Made by a program: the position numbers and the translations under genes. From Sinotaia quadrata (taxonomy: Eukaryota; Mollusca; Gastropoda; Architaenioglossa; Viviparidae), in assembly GCA_028829895.1 (NCBI GenBank), contig CM054181.1, positions 46,965,759-47,029,758 on the forward strand: a stretch of DNA of 64,000 nt. Direction: 5' to 3'. The stretch's first letter is position 1; the number at the start of each line of letters is the position of its first letter. The notes beneath the pieces are model-generated. The model saw only the letters and a program-made list of their open reading frames with translations, was not told the DNA's origin and did not search any database. Below are positions 12,190 through 23,832 of the stretch, piece after piece.

Positions 12190-12374
12190 ATCTAAATATG
12201 ACTTTTTAAAATTTAATGAAACTCTAGTCAAACATTTAATAACGTTTCGAGACTGCCTGTCTTAAAGCACAACTAGTCCCATACATGTTTTTGCCGATGT
12301 TCAAGATTTAGTAACTGTGAAAACCACGTGAGGGGGTGTATAGGCAGTATTTGTCTGCGCTAAAGTGACGCTCT

Positions 12375-12735
12375 ATCTGTTGTGTTCATAGCGGGTATTG
12401 TGTTCTTAATCTACAGTGTTCATAGTGAGTCTTGTGTTCTTAATCTACTGTTCATAGCGAGTGTTGTGTTCTTAATCTACTGTGTTCATAGTGAGTCTTG
12501 TGTTCTTAATCTACTGTGTTCATAGCGGGTATTGTGTTCTTAATCTACAGTGTTCATAGTGAGTCTTGTGTTCTTAATCTACTGTGTTCATAGCGAGTGT
12601 TGTGTTCTTAATCTACAGTGTTCATAGCGGGTGTTGTGTTCTTAATCTAAAGTATTCATAGCCGGTATTGTGTTCTTAATCTACTGTGCTCAGAACGGGC
12701 GTTGTGTTCATAATCTACTCTGTTTATAGTGGTGC
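12375..12735. repeat. 34-bp minisatellite, ~10 copies
   Basis: The unit contains 'gtgttcttaatctactg' and 'tgttcatagcgagtgt'. Variants 'gagtctt', 'gagtgtt' and 'gggtatt' alternate in blocks. The last two units (from about 12640) are the most diverged. Confidence 0.94.
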
Positions 12736-13389
12736 TTTTCGTTTGCAAATTGCACCTTTAACTTCCTTTAGCTGACGTCAGTCATGTAGAGAAGAAAAGA
12801 TGAATTCAAAGGTTATTTTTGTACACCAATGGTGATGTCAAAGAGACACAGGCATGCATACGTGAAGGTTGATGGCCATCATACTAACATCAAGTACCTA
12901 AATACAGGGACACACTTCACTGACTACAGAAATTGAGGATGCGATACTTTTGTGAAATGCAATCACATTTTCACTCGGGTGTAACATTACATACAGGTGC
13001 GTACCACAAGTTCTTTTACCCAACCCAGATAATTTTACTTGATGCACAAAAGAAGGGTAGAGAAGAATAAAAATTGCAGAAGAGAACAGCGAGTCCTATA
13101 TGAACGCCGCTAAAGTAGAAGCTCTCATCTTCATCCGGGTGTGACGTAGGCACTGCTGTGAATCTATGGGTATTTCTGAGGGATTTTTAAGCGACGTGAC
13201 ACATTTTTCTTCTCGAAAACTATTGAAATGGGGCTCTTTTATCTTCAGCACATACACTCTGTGCGTTATTGCGAAACAGAAAGTGTCGACCACGGCTCGA
13301 ACACGGGTGGTAGAGATGGAAAGATACAATTAGTAGATGTCTCGTCCAGGTGAATTTAATCTCCAACAAGTAAACACCTTGAGAACTTG
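12736..13389. other. unique stretch, nothing recognised
   Basis: Short frames only. The minus frame 13096-13329 has no motif. Confidence 0.5.
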
Positions 13390-13545
13390 ACACACCACAC
13401 ACATTGTACACATGCTCAGCAAGAGTACTTTACAGGACACACACATTGTACACATGCTCAGCAAGAGTACTTTACAGGACACACATATTGTACACATGCT
13501 CAGCAAGAGTACTTTACAGGACACACATATTGTACACATGCTTCA
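13390..13545. repeat. 42-bp minisatellite, subfamily 1
   Basis: Three and a half near-perfect units containing 'catgctcagcaagagtactt' and 'tacaggacacacacattgta'. The period of 42 is a multiple of three, so it is open on both strands (a 14-residue repeat), but nothing else suggests coding. Confidence 0.95.
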
Positions 13546-13679
13546 CCCTTTCCAATTGGCTAACAATTTGTTGTTAACTCCCAGATGGAATATATTTTAA
13601 TGCAAAAGACGTAAGATTTAGTAACTATGCGGTGACACTATAATATAAATCTTATCAAAGTAACTTTAAAATTTAAACT

Positions 13680-13885
13680 ATTTTAAAATCTTAGCATGTT
13701 TAAACTATTTTACAAGCCACGCATTTATTACATGTACTTACTAAGACTATTTTACAGGCCACACATTTATTACATGTACCTACTAAGACTATTTTACAAG
13801 CCACACATTTCATGTACCTACTAAGACTATTTTACAGGCCACACATTTACTACGTGTACTCTAGAATCCACATATTATACACATG
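13680..13885. repeat. 42-bp minisatellite, subfamily 2
   Basis: Units containing 'tacctactaagactatttta' and 'caagccacacatttattaca' also repeat at about 42 bp. They align base for base with the array 140 bp to the left ('tttacaggacacacacattg' against 'tttacaagccacacatttat'). The two arrays are therefore diverged branches of one minisatellite. Confidence 0.88.
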
Positions 13886-15592
13886 CTTCAAACGAATTAG
13901 CCCCCCCACCCCTTACAACACAGCACACATTACACATCATGAGTGTACAAGCCATACATAATGAATGAACTCATGTTTAACAATATTGAATCATTCATGA
14001 AAAATCAATCTGAGTGATTCATACCAATGTAACAGTATTAACTATAATGAATTCATTAATGAAATTTAGACAATACATACTTGAAAACTACTGTGACTGA
14101 TATCACAACAGTCACTCTGGATGCAATTAAGAAAATTACATGTATTCCACTCCAAACCGTTTGTACTAAATAAATAATGCAAATTATAATGAACTAAAAG
14201 AAACCCATTCTTTGAAGTGATTAATTGATGCACAATTTTAATTTTTGATTCGTTGGATTTCATTAAATCCCAAATCATATTAGATTTCTCATGTATTTAC
14301 AAGGAAAATATTTCTTTGTAAACCACATGATTTAATGAATATTTAGTCGTTGCCTTTCACCAGTTTTCTCTGTTCAGATCATTCAATAATTTTAATTTTG
14401 ACTTCACAAGACCATTGAATCCTTGATAAGAGGATATATAATTGACCATGGCTAAAAAGGTTCAGGGAGAGTAACTTTGCCTATATCTAAACTTAATTGT
14501 TATGTAAAATGTCGAAGTGACCTGACCTTTAGGCACTCCTTTTGATGGTATTTTTGTAAGTTGGAGTAAACACTCAAGCTGAGAATATGCTAGAAATTGA
14601 TGATGTAATGCAAACTAGTTCCAACTGGATAAGTAGTTTTATTATCCAATGGTTAAGATTTACGAGAATAAGACCAGCCAATGAGCTGAGATCAAAAGTT
14701 TACATGCTGTAGAGATTTCTATTGTTTATCACTTCATTGTGGTGTGGCATGAAGTCCAGTGGTGAAAGGCAGCCATTAGCTTAATGGAACAAAGCAGCCT
14801 TCCATGCATTATTTGAACCTCCGGGTTTACTGATTACTGTAGTAGACGCGGGAAAACCTCTACTGTGCTAAGTAAAAGAATACACTACACACCTATGACG
14901 TATGGTGGCAAGGTATGCTGACTACATCGAGCAATTTCTGGTACAGGAATGTTACTAGAAATTGCTACAATTGTTCTTCTGCTTGAAGGAGCTGACACAG
15001 CGAAATAAGCGCCCAGGTTAGCTTCGAGAGAATAACACCTTATCAGTGTTTTCAACATGCAGAAAGAGACGTGGAGTTAAGGTGGACAATAACTTGTGAC
15101 ATTGTTGCAAAAGTGCATGAAAGACTTTTGAGACAGTGCTCAAGCCAGGTTACATGGAAATTATTATCGCTTATCTCTAATGACTCCATTTCTGTTCTCT
15201 GTTCTATAATTTGTTTTGACACTATTGTTGAATTGTAATTTAGGATAGACGACTATATAGATATAAAAATTATACAAATGTGGGTACACATTTATTTCAT
15301 CCTTGAGTGGATTGTGCACTAAACATAAAATATTTGAGGTAGTGGCTAAACTCAGGTAGACAACTATGTATTCAGAGTGGTGCTCCTTGCATTGCAGTTA
15401 AAAATGGGGTAAATCCAGGTAAAGAATGATGTTGAATATTGATGTCTGGCATATCTGCTTCCTAGTAAATTTGCCACTGCCATTCTGAAACCTAAAATTA
15501 ATATAATGACTGGTACACTAAATCAAGATCAGAAAATCGCTATTGAGGCAGTCATTTCAGGCACCAATGACGATAGCTTGCAAATCAGTGCA
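13886..15592. other. AT-rich unique region with a possible family A fragment
   Basis: No gene recognised. A stretch near 15172-15290 resembles part of the reversed family A copy (listed separately). Segment 14430-15170 may be further transposon DNA but matches nothing else in the window that I could see. Confidence 0.45.
15172..15290. mobile_element. family A-like fragment (same orientation as the 63-kb copy)
   Basis: The series 'ttatctctaatgactccatt', 'ttgacactattgttgaatt', 'taggatagacgactatatag' and 'atataaaaattat' parallels 63042-63170. There the words are 'ttatctctaataactccatt', 'attgacactaatctgttgaa', 'taggatataagactgtacag' and 'atattaaaattatt'. Order and spacing are similar, allowing for an indel. 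Confidence 0.6.
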
Positions 15593-15855
15593 CATGTCAG
15601 CTTTAGACTGAGTCAGTGTGCATATAATCTATAGACTGAGCAAGGCACATGTCAGCTTTAGACTGAGCCAGTTTGAATATTATCTATAGACTGAGCAAGG
15701 CGCATGTCAGCTTTAGACTGAGTCAGTGTGCATATTATCTATAGACTGAGTAAGGCACATGTCAGCTTTAGACTGAGCCAGTGTGAATATTATCTATAGA
15801 CTGAGTAAGGCGCGTGTCAGCTTTAGACTGAGTCAGTGTGCATGTCAGCTTCAGA
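15593..15855. repeat. 55-bp minisatellite with dimeric structure
   Basis: About 4.7 units of 55 bp. Each is made of two related halves: 'gtcagctttagactgag' followed by 'cagtgtg', and 'attatctatagactgag' followed by 'aaggcgca'. Both halves share 'agactgag(c/t)'. Confidence 0.92.
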
Positions 15856-16044
15856 CCTAATACTTTATGTAGTAGGATACAATCAAGAGAGTTTTGTAAA
15901 CACTCTAATAAATTCGTTTGTAAGATTTATTGCCATGCTGAAAACGAAACCTGCTCATACAAAGCAGACATGCACTAATGGCATTACGAACTTGTTTCTC
16001 CAAAATTGTTATAGATCTTCAATCACAATTTATCATACCTTTAA

Positions 16045-16580
16045 TCAAAACAGACTTGTAATACTAATAAACAGTAATGAGATCAGTGTTGTAACACAAA
16101 CCAGAACTGTTGTGTAACACTAATAGCACTAATGAGATCAGCATTGTAAGACTAAGTAGAACTGTGTTGTAACTAACTCTAAATAGAACTGTTTTGTAAT
16201 ACCAATGAGATCAGCATTGTAACACTACTTAGAACTGTGTTGTAACTCTAAATAGAACTGTTTTGTAATACCAATGAGATCAGCATTGTAACACTACTTA
16301 GAACTGTGTTGTAACTCTAAATAGAACTGTTTTGTAATACCAATGAGATCAGCATTGTAACACTACTTAGAACTGTGTTGTAATCTAGAACTGTTTTGTA
16401 ATACCAATGAGATCAGCATTGTAACACTACTTAGAAATGTGTTGTAACTCTAGAACTGTTTTGTAATACCAATGAGATCAGCATTATAACACTACTTAGA
16501 ACTGTGTTGTAACTCTAAATAGAACTGTTTTCTAATACTAATAGAAATAATCAGAACTAAGTTGTAACTCTAAATAAAAC
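16045..16580. repeat. 69-bp minisatellite with dimeric structure
   Basis: About six to seven units of about 69 bp. One half reads 'tgtaactctaaatagaactg' followed by 'ttttgtaatacc'. The other reads 'agcattgtaacactacttag' followed by 'aactgtgt'. The words 'tgtaac(t)ct(a)' and 'tagaactgt' occur in both halves. Some copies have lost short pieces, as around 16380. Confidence 0.92.
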
Positions 16581-16861
16581 AGTGAGGCTAATTATTTACA
16601 TTTTAAACAACATTTTACAGAAACATATCTTGTTTTTAGCACAAGTGTCAAATACTTGAAGCAGGAAAAACCCAACTAAGCTAGTATTAATTTCACTAGG
16701 AATAATTATACATTCCCCTGCAGCATAAGTTGCAATTAGTCATTCTGAATCATAGCCAGGAAGCTATATTAAGTTAAGCTACAAAACCAGGCAAGCAGTA
16801 GTTTTATGACTCTTACATCAATATAATGTTAAAACTAACTATAAAATTATAATGCTTTGAT
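16581..16861. other. AT-rich unique stretch, nothing recognised
   Basis: No frame or repeat of note. Confidence 0.5.
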
Positions 16862-17060
16862 ATTATATAATATGATATGGTATGATATATGATACGTTAC
16901 AATACGATACGATACGATTCGATACGATATGGTATATGATATGACATCACATGACATATGATGTGGTGTGGTATGGTGTGACGTGATGTGACGTGACATG
17001 GTGTGGTGTGGTTTGGTTTGGTGTGATGTGATGTGATGTGATGCGATGCGTTGTATTTTA
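16862..17060. repeat. drifting pentanucleotide block
   Basis: A period of 5 is kept while the motif changes: GATAT, then GATAC ('acgatacgatacgattcgat'), then GACAT, then GATGT and GGTGT ('ggtgtggtgtggtttggttt'), ending in GATGC. It looks like a pentamer array in which successive point mutations were each locally amplified. Confidence 0.9.
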
Positions 17061-18330
17061 TATTATTGAATTATTTTCGCAGTAGTGTATATTAGACTAT
17101 TGGTTTCTGTTATATCTTTTGTGGGGAGGATATGTCTTACTACTTTATTTGCATTATGAATTGTTGCTGTCAGAACATTGTTATTTTGCAGCTTTGTTGT
17201 TGGGTTCTGCCCACATTTAAATTAAATGAAACTTTCGCTTATTTTCAGTTAGACCATTTGGTTATTTCTCCAATGTGGTCGTCAAATGGATTTGCCTTTT
17301 GTAAGGTTGTGGAAGTTTCGTTGTCTTCTATTTCAGTGCATAGGATTTTTATATTAGTTTGTTGCTGTTTAATCTTTTGTAGTTTCAGGGTTGTAAAAAG
17401 CTTAGTTTAGATCTCTTCTGGTCCAGGATCTGCTGTTCACTAATATCACCTGGATGATGTTGGAACCAGTGTTCTTGCACGTCATTGTATACCCTCTTAC
17501 AGTGGTTGGCTTTGATAGTAAGAGGTTATTATTTGTATGTTTTCCTCTGTAGCCCAACTCCGAATGTTCGCTAGCGTTCCAGTAGCCCATGTTTCGCTAC
17601 AACCTGAACCATCAGTATGGTAGTGCGAATTCTGATTTGGTAAAGAATCAAATGTTGCTTTCTCCATCGTAGATGGGATGGGGGGGGGGGGTGTAGTTAG
17701 GAACGAGCCATTTTTCCATCCCTCGATAGTCCAGAGATGGGATTTGAAACTGTCACCATTATTCTTGTTAACACAGGGGAGGAATCGTAACTCTTTTGCT
17801 TTTATTTCTTTTGGATGATAGCAGTTTCAGGCTATCAGCCGATTTCGCTGCCTAGCACTAGGTGTGCCGTTGTTGAGAGGGTTGAAAATGATGAAAGAAA
17901 AAGTGGAATGTTGTTGAAAGAAAAGTTGAAGAGTCGTGCTGAAATTCCTATAACTTGCTGGTCATTTTGTCCTCCACTATTCACTGGACTCTGAGACACT
18001 GTATTAGAATTGTTTATTATACTTTGTTTATACTTTGTTAGTATTGTTGCTGTTGCTACAGTTTTTTGTCGGTTATTAGGTTTGACCTATGTTTCTGAAT
18101 CCTATAACCAGTTTTAGAGGAAAAGGAAGACCTGAGGTTTTATTGAGAAAGATGGTATTTCCAAATCTTCATCATTATCACCATCATTGCCATCCTAATC
18201 ATAATCATTATTAACCTGTCATTTCTTCATCATCATGATCATCTTCATAGTTATTAGAAGTAGCAGTAGTATCATTATCATCATGATCATCATGATTGTC
18301 ATCTTCTTTCTGAAAAGTAAACAAGGGCAA
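17061..18330. other. unique region, no recognised gene
   Basis: A 92-codon plus frame (17132-17410) and a 62-codon minus frame (17402-17590) lack domains I recognise. A G12 run lies at 17680-17691. Imperfect 'catcat' repeats occur at 18168-18300. Confidence 0.45.
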
Positions 18331-18337
18331 TAGATAT

Positions 18338-18375
<38 letters not shown>

Positions 18376-18400
18376 GGATGGAGGGAGGGAGGGAGGGAGA
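18331..18400. repeat. compound GATA/GACA/GGAG microsatellite
   Basis: Short GATA, then GACA, then GGAG blocks, followed at 18423-18440 by a (TA)n run. Confidence 0.95.
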
Positions 18401-19154
18401 AGAGAGAAATATACACGCACAGTATATATATATATATATCTTTTTCTCTTCTAACCTATCCTACTTTAAGAAATAAAATATATCTACATTAAAAATTATT
18501 TCCTTTATATTCATGTTATGAATGTTTGTGTTAAAAGTAAACCCTTCATTCTTCCCTTTCCCGCCAACACCCGCTAACATGCGGCCGCCTTAGCTACCCG
18601 GTCAGTAATTAATCGTCTGCTTGACTGTATAGTTCGATAGGAAACACAGAGTTTAGTCAATTTATTTATTTTATTCCTCCATGCTTGCAATTGTCTTTCC
18701 TTCGCTGCCGTGTATGTATGCTTGCACTCAAAAGTGCGTGCGTGCGTGCGTGCGTGAGAACTCCAAAAGATAACGGACTTAACCGAATGCAAGTGGGATC
18801 GAGAACAACCTGATCTGCTTGGTAGGTGTACAAGGGTATATAATGTAACAAGATAAATGTTGTTCATAACAAGCACTGCCTGTAACTGGAAAGATGTGAC
18901 AGAAATCAGAAAACCTCGATTATTTTAATTATTGTATGAAGAAAATGGAGTATATCTGTGAGGAAACGTGAATTTTCAGGGAAAAGTAATTCAGTAATAT
19001 AGTTTAAGATTCCTTAGGGAGGAGGTCAGAAAGATTAGAGATGCGATAATATAGTACTGAGGTCCAAATTCCCTTTGTGATGAAAGTTTTGCAAAGACCA
19101 AGGCGATAAAGACACGAGAAGAGTGGGACGGTGTGTGTGTGTGCAGACATTACA
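18401..19154. other. unique stretch with (GCGT)n
   Basis: A small GCGT array lies at 18734-18757. A 100-codon minus frame (18574-18876) covers it but shows no domain. Confidence 0.5.
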
Positions 19155-19169
19155 GACAGATAGATAGCC

Positions 19170-19209
<40 letters not shown>

Positions 19210-19333
19210 TGATAGCCAGATAGGTAGATAGATAGATAGATTGATAGCCAGATAGATAGATAGATAGATTGATAGCCAGATAGGTAGATAGATAGATAGA
19301 TAGATAGCCATATAGATAGATAGATTGATAGCC

Positions 19334-19396
<63 letters not shown>

Positions 19397-19436
19397 AAAA
19401 TCGATAGATAGATAGATAGATTGATAGCCAGATAGG

Positions 19437-19468
<32 letters not shown>

Positions 19469-19471
19469 AAA

Positions 19472-19505
<34 letters not shown>
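19155..19505. repeat. long GATA array with ~40-bp higher-order variants
   Basis: A GATA tract of about 350 bp in which the variant cassette 'gattgatagccagata' recurs about every 40-80 bp, in places followed by 'ggtagata'. Stretches without the cassette are nearly pure GATA. The 174-codon minus frame through it (YLSI repeats) is an artefact. Confidence 0.95.
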
Positions 19506-19538
19506 GGGCAGTGTAATGCCAGTGCCAACTAGTTAATG

Positions 19539-19543
<5 letters not shown>
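19506..19543. mobile_element. family A terminal fragment, copy at a GATA array
   Basis: Directly after the GATA tract comes 'gcagtgtaatgccagtgcca' followed by 'actagttaatggttatt'. This is the same end sequence as at 4645 and 46957. The match stops after about 38 bp at a TTA repeat. Confidence 0.7.
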
Positions 19544-19570
<27 letters not shown>

Positions 19571-19642
19571 AGAGAGAGAGAGAGAGATACACTCTCGCGC
19601 ATGTACACCTATAATATGTGTTTGTGTGTTTGTTGTGTGTGA

Positions 19643-19713
<71 letters not shown>
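19544..19713. repeat. (TTA)n, (GA)n and (GT)n microsatellites
   Basis: TTA units at 19540-19569, GA units at 19570-19586 and GT units at about 19648-19713, separated by short unique DNA. The minus-strand poly-Thr/His frames here are not genes. Confidence 0.95.
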
Positions 19714-19717
<4 letters not shown>

Positions 19718-19944
19718 AAATGTAATGATGCATTTTATATATATAACAATATCCATTCTTAGATTTACTTCATGCTTCCTTTTACAAGTATAAAAATAGT
19801 GCACATATCACTAAACAATCTAGGAAAGTTTTTATCAAATAACTTTACGGTCTGAAGGAATTTACTCACGTAAAATTTATTACCTCTCGATCGTGCGGGC
19901 AGGTGTTGTGGTATTCAGATTAATCGGAAAGGAATAGTAAATCG

Positions 19945-20215
19945 AGTTTTTAAATGAATGTGAATGTGGTACTTAGGGTCCTCTAATTGTATGTGAATGT
20001 GGCATTTAGTATCCTTTAACTGTATGTGAATGTGGTACTTAGAATCCTTTAATTGGATGTGTATTTGGCACATAGAGTCCTTTAATCGGACGTGAATGTG
20101 GTACTTAGAATCCTTTAATTGGATGTGAATGGGTCACTTACCTTTAATTCGATGTGAATATGGCATTTAGAGTCCTTTAATTTGGTGTAAATGTGACATT
20201 TAGATGTGAATTTTG
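19945..20215. repeat. 33-bp minisatellite, degenerate
   Basis: About eight units containing 'gtgaatgtggtacttagaat' and 'cctttaattggat'. Copies differ by several substitutions and small deletions, and stops interrupt all frames. Confidence 0.9.
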
Positions 20216-22704
20216 CAGCTCGAGTGCTTCTGTTTAAAGTGAATGTGACAGTCTTCAAGACTAAACGAAATTCAGGTTATGTTTTTCCAAACTAGGTTTC
20301 CACTTACACTGAAGAGAAAAAAATGAGCTCACACGAACCCACACATGAAGACGTTGGGGTGTCTAATCCTTGATCTATTTGGTGCATTATATCAGCTTTG
20401 TTCGTGCTGTAAATTAGACTGTTGTGAGTGTTATGAGTGACATCACGACCTTACGCTCACTCAGTAAGACTTTCTTAATTTAAACGTTATTCCTACACTG
20501 CGCTGGGTGTTTTTCATATATGTCTGCTTTTCACTAAGTCACTAAAAACCTCTTCCAACCTCTTCGCTGTACTAGAGCTCAAAGTATTTATTCTCTTAAG
20601 AGGCTGGCAAGTAGCCGTATGATCCCATCATAGTGAACATACGAATGCTGATTTTTTTTTTTTAAGAAAAAGAAAAAAAGACGTTGCAATCAATTATTTG
20701 TGTAAACATGATGGACCGTGTTGGGGGCAAACTGCATATTCATCACAACTTTGCTTCTCTGTTTCAAACGGGGTGTTGTGAAAGCTGCTATCACCCCTTG
20801 CACGCACATTCTCGTGTTGCTGCGAGTGTCTCGAGACATTTAGTGCATCCACGAAAGCTCACTATATCACATATACTGAAACCCTCATCCGCGCTGGAGA
20901 CGTCTGGCAGGGGCAGACAAGAAATACTAGCCTCTTGCGCAGGAGGCAAGGTTCGAGCCCAGCCCATTGGCGAAGAACGATCGGGTGACTTTTTCACCGC
21001 CCCCTAGCTTGTGGAGATTGGCTTAGGACCCCTGATCCGTGGGAGGGACGATACATTGCTTACCGTGCGCATCAGTTTGCTCTCGCTGAAGATTCTCTGG
21101 CAGCCGAAGATAGAGAAATGTAAGCCATCAATCAAACCTGTACAAACAAAATTCTACCTCTCTGCACTCTTCCTGTTCTCACCCACTGACGTTGTGCAAA
21201 AGTAAAACTCTTCAGTGATGTTCGATCCCATTAGCGAAATCAGCCAATTCTGGAAGCGAATTTAAAACTCAGATCAATCGACGACATTTAGAAATGCGGA
21301 CATGCTAAATCCAGTACACATAAGCAGGCAAACACATGCACGCACAAGCAAGCACACGTGCCAGCGTTTGTGTCCCGATGCCTCGCAATCGGAATAGTTA
21401 GTATTTCGTTCACAATATGAATCTTCAGAAAGATGTGAATGAGACTGATTAGAGTGTTGAGTTACTCTAAGTATAAACTGTTGTTCCTGTTGCCCCCCAC
21501 CCACCAATCAACATATCATCTTTCCTTATCAGTTAAAAAAAGGAGGGGGGGGAGTGGCAAGTATTAATTACAAGAAAAGTATTTATTGTTTTGATGAAAT
21601 ATAAAAATAACAATTTCTATTTGAATATAAAAAATTGATTCCTATATCAGTAGTGGCGAAGGCAAAATTACGTATATATATATATATATATGACACACAA
21701 CTAACATTAAATTATTCTATTAATTGCATGCTAAATATTTTAAACTAGCTCAGTCATAATTTAGAGCGTACCTATCAAATAGCATATCATAAAGAAAATA
21801 TTTGTTATTCACAGTTCAGTGTGCATTTCCAAATTACTACAATTCCTTGTTTCCACTTCAAATATAATATGATACATTTCAAGAGAAAGAAAAAGAAATC
21901 ATCATAGAGACAAATCTCTATGGTGTGTATATTGGGTGTGTTCACCTGTAAAATTTTGATCTGATGCATTTGCTCGAATTCTCTCATTCACGACAGTTGT
22001 CGTGACTGCTGTCAGTCCTTGGATATGTAGACCAAAGTCTCCAAGGTCTGGCATCTGGAGGACAGTCATTCAGATTTGTTCCAGCCACTGATACGCTTGG
22101 AGGTTACAGAAGGCCACAGTCTAATTGTCTTGTCTTGAGCACCATGTTCTCTTGGAGTAGACAAGGGCGCTACAATGCGAGTTCCATCCCCTTGGTGAAT
22201 CCATCCTTACACGAATGAAGAAAGAAGCAGCAGCATTTTTTTTTAAATTAAAAGAAAAGATGCACGCACTCTGGAAACAAAAAATAGGAGACACCATGTT
22301 GATATTCCATGAGGTAGTTATATTTTAATCCCTCTGTGGATTCCTTCCTTCAAACACACTAAAATTACACATTGTGTAAGCGCAGTCTGAAAATAATAAT
22401 AATAAACTTGATATCAAATAAATCATGTTACAAATACATTAAAACATAAATAATTTCTGTAACTACTAATTTCATTCATATATAACTGCCCAAACTTCCA
22501 CTTTATGCTAATTATCTCAGTGGCCTTAGAACGATCGGATCACCATAGACTCGTTCACTTTACAGAAAGGATGGCCAGTGCAATTGCACTACACTCTCCT
22601 CATTTATACACATTTTCTCGTTAAGCTGATGGAATCGGGATTGTTTTCTTAATTCAAACGACTAATAGTCAGGGATCATTCACATCACATCCCAGAACCA
22701 TGTT
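20216..22704. other. unique region, no secure gene
   Basis: A 107-codon plus frame (20684-21007) covers a GC-richer patch that also contains a tRNA-like element (20900-20965). A (TA)n run lies at 21673-21691. Segment 22000-22210 (including 'ttcagatttgttccagccac') is moderately GC-rich and may be an old transposon end. I could not assign it. Confidence 0.45.
20900..20965 (+). ncRNA. tRNA-like sequence, possible SINE head
   Basis: An A-box-like 'ctggcaggggcaga' is followed about 32 bases later by a good B box, 'aggttcgagccc' (20949-20960). Between them 'gcctcttgcgcaggaggc' can fold as an anticodon-type stem. Spacing is right for a tRNA, but the acceptor arm does not pair clearly, so a tRNA-derived SINE or pseudogene is more likely. 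Confidence 0.3.
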
Positions 22705-23205
22705 ACAATAGTCTACAGTGTGACAGTTGAGCCATTTACTATTGTCTACGGTGTGACGGTTAGAGCCATGTTAGCACTGCCTACGATACGAAGGTAGAGC
22801 CATTTTACTATTGTCTGCGGTGTGACGGTTAGAGCCATGTTAGCACTGCCTATGATATGAAGGTAGAGCCATTTTACTATTGTCTACGGTGTGACGGTTA
22901 GAGCCATGTTAGCACTGCCTATGATAGAGCCATTTTACTATTGTCTACGGTGTGACGGTTAGAGCCATGTTAGCACTGCCTATGATATGAAGGTAGAACC
23001 ATTTCACTATTGTCTACGGTGTGACGGTTAGAGCCATGTTAGCACTGCCTATGATATGAAGGTAGAGCCATTTTACTATTGTCTACGGTGTGACGGTTAG
23101 AGCCATGTTAGCACTGCCTATGATATGAAGGTAGAGACATTTTACTATTGTCTACGATATAAAGATAAAGCCATGTTACCATTGGCTACGATATGAAGGA
23201 AGAAA
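22705..23205. repeat. 69-bp minisatellite with dimeric structure
   Basis: About 6.5 units of 69 bp. Half one contains 'tgtctacggtgtgacggtta' followed by 'gagccatgttagcac'. Half two contains 'tgcctatgatatgaaggtag' followed by 'agccattttactat'. The halves align with each other (tg.ct...g, then agccat.tta), so 69 = 35 + 34 from an ancestral monomer. One unit near 22921 has lost about 10 bp. Confidence 0.94.
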
Positions 23206-23447
23206 CATAGTTTACATTAGTGCTCTGGCTAATGGTACTTAAAATTACACACAGGTGGTGACACGCAGGCAAGACGGGTTCGTGCATGTCGAGTTGACTT
23301 TTAGAATTTCCTAAACTGATGCGCTAACCTGGCTTGCTCACGTTTGGACTCATTCAAATGACACTCACTATGTAGATTCTAGAGTGCCCATTAGATATTT
23401 CACTTGGGAAAACTAGTATCACTGTACGACTGTCTTGTATACCTTTA
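23206..23447. other. short unique stretch
   Basis: Nothing recognised between the 69-bp array and the hAT-like element. Confidence 0.5.
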
Positions 23448-23455
23448 CATTAGAG

Positions 23456-23670
23456 CAGGGATTCTTAATCTGGGGTCCATAGACTCCCTAAGGGTCCATG
23501 GATGGGCTTCAAGGGATCCGTGAAAGTCAAATATTCACTTTATTTTTATATTCTGCTTATGTGCATTTTTCTAGGAAGAAGGTCCATAGCTTTCACCCGA
23601 TTTTTAAAGGGGTCCATGACTCCAACAAAGTTTTCAAAGAGGTCCACGACTCAAAAAAGGTTAAGAACTG
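23456..23670. mobile_element. hAT-type MITE, 215 bp
   Basis: The left end reads 'cagggattcttaatctgggg'. The right end, read from the opposite strand, is 'cagttcttaacctttttt'. These imperfect terminal inverted repeats resemble the CAGNGGTTCTTAACC ends of many animal hAT elements. Flanks are 'cattagag' (23448-23455) and 'cactcgag' (23671-23678), a diverged 8-bp target duplication (6 of 8 identical), the hAT length. Inside, 'ggtccatgactcc'-type words recur in subterminal positions. No transposase is encoded, so it is non-autonomous. Confidence 0.85.
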
Positions 23671-23790
23671 CACTCGAGAAAGGAAATATATATAATCTTG
23701 AAGAACGAAAATTTTATTTTCCTATTTAAATAATTATTAAAAAATAATTACATCATTTGCGGCTTTATATTATCACAGTGTTCGTTTCTT

Positions 23791-23794
<4 letters not shown>

Positions 23795-23832
<38 letters not shown>

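Noticed and set aside
19004..19528. 174-codon minus frame of YLSI repeats
   Set aside because: Translation of GATA units; four bases times three gives open frames for long distances.
20684..21007. 107-codon plus frame
   Set aside because: No domain, and it runs through a likely tRNA-derived sequence. Composition is not distinctive.
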